In this document: positions 4,841 through 7,197 of the stretch, piece after piece
How the letters are laid out: each line of letters begins with the position of its first letter
Position numbering within the stretch: the stretch's first letter is position 1
Assembly (NCBI GenBank): GCA_937967725.1
Contig: CALBSY010000474.1
Location: 1 to 7,197 of the forward strand
From: an uncultured Alphaproteobacteria bacterium
GTDB taxonomy: Bacteria; Pseudomonadota; Alphaproteobacteria; Caulobacterales; Aquidulcibacteraceae
Reading direction: 5' to 3'
DNA: 7,197 nucleotides
Program-made: the position numbers and the translations under genes
Notes under the pieces: model-generated
The model's database searches: none
What the model saw: only the letters and a program-made list of their open reading frames with translations
What the model was told of the DNA's origin: nothing

Positions 4841-5959
4841 ATGAGACACACACGCAGAACCCTGTTGGCGCTTGGCGGGGCGAGCCTAGCTGCTTCATGC
4901 GCGACGGCGCGCGGGCTGGCGCACGATGTCGGTTACCGTCCGCGCGAACGCGTGCGGCTGGCGCCGGTCAACGTGTCTGAGGAACGCATCATCCGCATCG
5001 AGGTCGGCTTGCGCCCCTTCCGGCCGAGCGGATTCCGTGTTGAGCGCGAAGCCTTCGGCGACAAGACGCTGGTGCACAATTATGGCCATGGCGGCGGCGG
5101 CATCACGCTCTCATGGGGCACGGCCAAGCTCGCCGTCGATCTCGGTTTTGACTCATCCAAGCCGCAGTGCGCCGTGCTAGGATGCGGTGCAGTTGGGCTC
5201 GCCACTACGCGGCTGCTGCAAGAACGCGGCGCACAGGTGCGCATTTATGCGCGCGAGCTGCCGCCCAACACCACCTCCAACGTCGCCGGCGCGCAATGGT
5301 GGCCGGCCTCGGTGTATGACGACGAGCGTGCTACGCCCGCCTTCATCGCCCAGCACACCCAAGCGGCGCGTTTCGCCTTCCGCCGCTATCAGAGCCTGGT
5401 TGGAGGCGGCTACGGCGTCGATTGGGAGACGAACTACAATCTCTCGCAGCGTCCCATCACGCGCTATCCCGCGGCGGAAGGCGAACCGATGCGCGAGTTC
5501 GTCGTCAATCAGCGCGATCTCGATCCGTTCGAACACAACTTCCCGCGGCCGTTCGTGCGCCAGTTCGACACCATGATGATCGAGACGCCGCTCTACTTAC
5601 GCCGTTTGGAAGCCGACGTACGCCTGGCGGGCGCGGAGATCACTGTGCGTGAGTTCGCCGACGCTGGCCAAGTACAGGCGCTGCCAGAATCCACGATCTT
5701 CAATTGCACCGGCCTTGGCGCCGGCGCCTTGTTCGGCGATGCGGAACTCGAACCCGTACGCGGCCAGCTCGCCATTCTGCTGCCGCAGCCGGAGGTAAAC
5801 TACAACACGATCGGTCGCGAGGGTTACATGTTTGGCCGCCGCGACGGCATCGTGCTTGGCGGCACTTTTGAACATGGCGAGTGGTCGCTCGAGCCGGACC
5901 CCGCCGCGATCGCCCGCATTATCGCGGGCCATCGCAGCATTTTCAGTGAAATGAGCTGA
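4841..5959 (+). CDS. Tat-exported FAD-dependent D-amino-acid-oxidase-family protein with circularly permuted order
   Basis: A 372-aa predicted FAD oxidoreductase. The N-terminus carries a Tat signal (HTRRTLLALGG) and a possible weak lipobox LAASC with C20. Residues 50-102 match the last segment of ordinary D-amino-acid oxidase: GLRPFRPSGFRVERE (56-70), where R58 aligns with the substrate-carboxylate Arg, then LVHNYGHGGGGITLSWGTA (77-95), the DAO signature. Only then comes the dinucleotide-binding strand with G114-x-G116-x2-G119, then TTSNVAGAQWWP (144-155), FNCTGLGAGALF (287-298), VRGQ (306-309), G328-Y329 (likely active-site Tyr) and LGGTFEHGEW (339-348). It ends at residue 372, where ordinary DAAO would begin its closing segment. 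Every major DAAO block is present, so this looks like a complete permuted enzyme and not a fragment. Expected chemistry is oxidative deamination of a D-amino acid or related amine, giving a keto acid, ammonia and H2O2; the substrate is unknown. ATG 4841 is preferred; a GTG at 4829 would add four residues. GAGGG touches the ATG, too close to act as a normal site. Confidence 0.87.
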   Translation: MRHTRRTLLALGGASLAASCATARGLAHDVGYRPRERVRLAPVNVSEERIIRIEVGLRPFRPSGFRVEREAFGDKTLVHNYGHGGGGITLSWGTAKLAVDLGFDSSKPQCAVLGCGAVGLATTRLLQERGAQVRIYARELPPNTTSNVAGAQWWPASVYDDERATPAFIAQHTQAARFAFRRYQSLVGGGYGVDWETNYNLSQRPITRYPAAEGEPMREFVVNQRDLDPFEHNFPRPFVRQFDTMMIETPLYLRRLEADVRLAGAEITVREFADAGQVQALPESTIFNCTGLGAGALFGDAELEPVRGQLAILLPQPEVNYNTIGREGYMFGRRDGIVLGGTFEHGEWSLEPDPAAIARIIAGHRSIFSEMS

Positions 5960-5965
5960 AGCTCA
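5952..5965. other. Short inverted repeat spanning the two convergent stop codons
   Basis: TGAGCT (5952-5957) and AGCTCA (5960-5965) form a 6-bp inverted repeat with a 2-nt centre. It contains the TGA of the flavoprotein gene (5957-5959) and, on the other strand, the TGA of the repeat-protein gene (5963-5965). The loop is too short and no T-run exists, so a terminator role is doubtful. Confidence 0.3.
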
Positions 5966-6430
5966 GAGCGGCATGTAAAGCACGCGGCCGCCGCGTTCGC
6001 GCGCGAGGCGCCGCGCCGCGCGGCAATCGCTCTGCGCCGGCTGTTCGTCGAGCGTGGCGCCGTCGAACCAGACGCGGCAATAGCCGCGGCGCGGCAGGGC
6101 GCTCGCCGGCACGCCGGTAAAATCGTTACGGCCGTCATAGCGGGCGCGTTCGTTGTGGGCGTCGATCACCCGACCGCCCCAGCGCTGGGCCACCCAATCG
6201 GCGTGTTCGCATTCCATCGATGCGGGCTGTTTTTCGGCGGGGAGGGCGTCGTACCAGATGCGGCAGCGCCCGCGCGTCGGCAACGCATCGGCCGGCACGC
6301 CGGGGATCGGGCTCTCGATTGCCGGCGGCGCGGCGACAACGGGCGCGCGCGGCTCGACCGGCGCTTCCGCAGCGCTGGCCACCATCGCAAGCACGATGGC
6401 GCTGGCAAAGCCGGAGGCGAACACCCGCAT
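5963..6430 (-). CDS. Secreted protein with two tandem 47-residue CRxW...QP...C repeats, function unknown
   Basis: A 155-aa protein with a Sec signal peptide: R2, a hydrophobic stretch to about residue 20, and Ala-rich cleavage candidates ASA-A (18-21) or AEA-P (21-24). A Pro/Ala-rich linker follows. The mature part is an internal duplication, residues 44-90 and 106-152, aligning without gaps at an offset of 62. By hand count 23 of 47 positions are identical. Each unit has GVPA.ALP.RG.CR.W.D, then QPA and a second Cys, and ends in GGRV (C56/C74 and C118/C136). Two cysteines per unit in an exported protein suggest one disulfide per repeat. The CRxW...QP...C pattern recalls small proline-rich envelope proteins of proteobacteria, but I cannot name a family. 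Two ATGs are adjacent (6433 and 6430); the GGGGAG site fits 6430 with 5-nt spacing and is too close to 6433. Its stop is 3 nt from the convergent flavoprotein gene's stop. Confidence 0.8.
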   Translation of the reverse strand: MRVFASGFASAIVLAMVASAAEAPVEPRAPVVAAPPAIESPIPGVPADALPTRGRCRIWYDALPAEKQPASMECEHADWVAQRWGGRVIDAHNERARYDGRNDFTGVPASALPRRGYCRVWFDGATLDEQPAQSDCRAARRLARERGGRVLYMPL

Positions 6431-6435
6431 CATCT

Positions 6436-6441
6436 CTCCCC
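6436..6441 (-). promoter_or_regulatory. Ribosome binding site for the repeat protein
   Basis: On the minus strand GGGGAG precedes ATG 6430 by 5 nt and ATG 6433 by 2 nt. Normal spacing therefore favours the second ATG. Confidence 0.65.
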
Positions 6442-6505
6442 AACTCAGGTTCCGGACAGTCGTTTCCTGAGCGCGGGATGAATGTAGGAAGCATCATGGA
6501 TGCAG

Positions 6506-6525
6506 GGTGTGACTTCGGACACACC
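6506..6525. other. Small hairpin with a C(TTCG)G tip upstream of the repeat-protein gene
   Basis: GGTGTG (6506-6511) pairs with CACACC (6520-6525). Inside, after one A-A mismatch, C6513 and G6518 close a TTCG loop. It lies about 75 nt upstream of the minus-strand start at 6430, in the gap between this gene and the upstream terminator. It could be an operator or an mRNA leader structure, or it may be chance. Apart from this and the terminator I see nothing in 6434-6617. Confidence 0.25.
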
Positions 6526-6560
6526 GCGCAACCGGTTTCATCACAAGGGGTTGAACAAGA

Positions 6561-6595
6561 CTGGTGCGCGGCGTTCCTAAGAAGCCGCGCACCAG
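6561..6595 (-). terminator. Intrinsic terminator of the ribonucleotide reductase gene
   Basis: Perfect 12-bp stem: CTGGTGCGCGGC (6561-6572) pairs with GCCGCGCACCAG (6584-6595), with TTC/GAA able to extend pairing inside the loop. On the minus strand it begins 22 nt after the TAG of the reductase gene and is followed by TCTTGTTC, a moderately T-rich tail. The plus strand lacks a T-run, so the minus-strand direction fits best. Confidence 0.75.
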
Positions 6596-6617
6596 GATTG
6601 GACAGTCGTTAGCGGTG

Positions 6618-7197
6618 CTACTGACAGGCGAGGCATTCCTCGTAGTCCGTCTTTGCCGCCGGCATCGTCGGCGCATCGGCTTCGGCCTTGCCCTCGTCGC
6701 CTGCAAAGCCTGCGCGTTGCACCGACTTGGAGCGGCAGTAGTAGAGGCTCTTCACGCCGCGCTCCCACGCCATCCAGTGCAGCATGTGCAGATCCCACTT
6801 ATCGACATCGCCCGGCAGGAAGATGTTGAGCGACTGGCTTTGGCAGATCAGCGGCGTGCGGTCCGCGGCGAGCTCGATAATCCAGCGCTGGTCGATTTCG
6901 AACGCGGTCTTGAACACGTCCTTTTCCTCGTCGCTGAGGAAATCGAGGTGCTGCACCGAGCCTTCGTTTTTCAGGATCGAGGACCAGACGCTCTCGGTGT
7001 TCTTGCCCTTCTCGTCAAGCAAGCGCTCAAGGTAGGGATTCTTGACGGCGAACGAGCCCGATAGCGTTTTGTGCGTGTAGCAATTGGCCGGGATCGGTTC
7101 GACGCCGGCCGAGGTGCCGCCGCAAATGATCGAGCTCGAAGCGGTCGGCGCAATCGCCAGCTTGTGCGAAAAGCGCGCCATCACATTGTTCTCGGCC
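6618..7197 (-). CDS. nrdA: Class I ribonucleoside-diphosphate reductase alpha subunit, C-terminal part (5' end outside window)
   Basis: The 192 visible C-terminal residues belong to the large subunit of aerobic ribonucleotide reductase, which makes deoxyribonucleotides with a beta (NrdB) partner. The frame is open to the right edge (AENNVMARFSHK...), so the gene starts outside the window; the GTG at 7184 is internal. Seen motifs are APTASSSIICGGTSAG, EPIPANCYTHKTLSGSF and NPYLERLL, corresponding to the substrate/phosphate-binding loop and the region after it, then SLYYCRS with the adjacent Tyr pair of the radical-transfer path. A flexible Ala/Glu-rich linker leads to the terminal ECLACQ, whose C-x2-C pair is the redox shuttle that re-reduces the active-site disulfide. 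I recall this ending from alphaproteobacterial enzymes. TAG at 6618-6620 is followed by a strong hairpin terminator, so nrdB is not directly downstream. Whether it should be called nrdA or another class I alpha symbol cannot be settled from this fragment. Confidence 0.92.
   Translation of the reverse strand, partial: AENNVMARFSHKLAIAPTASSSIICGGTSAGVEPIPANCYTHKTLSGSFAVKNPYLERLLDEKGKNTESVWSSILKNEGSVQHLDFLSDEEKDVFKTAFEIDQRWIIELAADRTPLICQSQSLNIFLPGDVDKWDLHMLHWMAWERGVKSLYYCRSKSVQRAGFAGDEGKAEADAPTMPAAKTDYEECLACQ

Noticed and set aside
4759..4851. N-terminal extension of the transporter to 4851 with five cysteines (C..C.C.C...C)
   Set aside because: It would overlap the start of the divergent flavoprotein gene and displace the typical His-rich CDF start at 4758. 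The Cys content is probably an accident of an untranslated open frame.
6454..6610. 11-nt direct repeat GGACAGTCGTT at 6454-6464 and 6600-6610
   Set aside because: Only two copies, with different flanks, and no link to a target-site duplication because no inserted element lies between them. Probably chance, though it could be a shared binding site.
6564..7064. 166-codon plus-strand open frame opposite the reductase gene
   Set aside because: It starts inside the terminator hairpin and is antisense to unmistakable ribonucleotide reductase sequence.
1..7197. CRISPR array, tRNA/rRNA genes, insertion sequence ends or prophage genes
   Set aside because: No regularly spaced repeats, cloverleaf-like segments, transposase/integrase motifs or terminal inverted repeats were seen on either strand.

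Overview
The window is ordinary-looking, GC-rich bacterial chromosome with densely packed genes on both strands. No mobile element, tRNA, rRNA or CRISPR array was seen. Gene content and protein style suggest an alphaproteobacterium: an RmuC with an alphaproteobacterial-type C-terminus, a NudC beginning with a 'PLDRAGHLRKDEAWL' segment, and a class I ribonucleotide reductase large subunit ending in ECLACQ. Caulobacterales/Hyphomonadaceae is my best guess. That placement rests on recalled family resemblance, not on a search.

Layout, left to right. (1) 1-690 (+): 3' part of rmuC, cut by the left edge. (2) 775-1545 (+) and 2097-2873 (+): two paralogous lipoproteins of the COG4798-type predicted methyltransferase family. 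Between them, on the opposite strand, lies arfB (1564-1986), a ribosome-rescue peptidyl-tRNA hydrolase. (3) 2881-2920: a strong imperfect hairpin just after the second paralog and only 15 nt before nudC (2936-3853, +), a Nudix NADH pyrophosphatase. (4) 3850-4758 (-): a His-rich zinc-type cation diffusion facilitator, convergent with nudC and sharing 4 nt at the stop codons. (5) 4841-5959 (+): a D-amino-acid-oxidase-family flavoprotein with a Tat signal. (6) 5963-6430 (-): a small secreted protein made of two 47-residue Cys-containing repeats. (7) 6618-7197 (-): C-terminal part of the ribonucleotide reductase alpha subunit, cut by the right edge, followed on its own strand by a perfect 12-bp hairpin terminator.

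The most notable observation is that the flavoprotein at 4841-5959 reads as a natural circular permutation of D-amino-acid oxidase. The segment that closes a normal DAAO (GxRPxRP, then HNYGHGG...G.A) lies at the N-terminus, right after the Tat signal. The FAD-binding GxGxxG comes next, and the protein ends where a normal DAAO would be about to enter its last segment. The second notable point is the pair of methyltransferase-fold proteins that both carry a lipobox at Cys17. This places a SAM-type fold outside the cytoplasm, where SAM is not expected.

The genes do not form one obvious pathway. RmuC, NudC, ArfB and RNR are housekeeping functions. Four of the remaining genes (two lipoproteins, the Tat flavoprotein and the repeat protein) are predicted to be exported, and the metal transporter sits in the inner membrane, so much of the window concerns the cell envelope.
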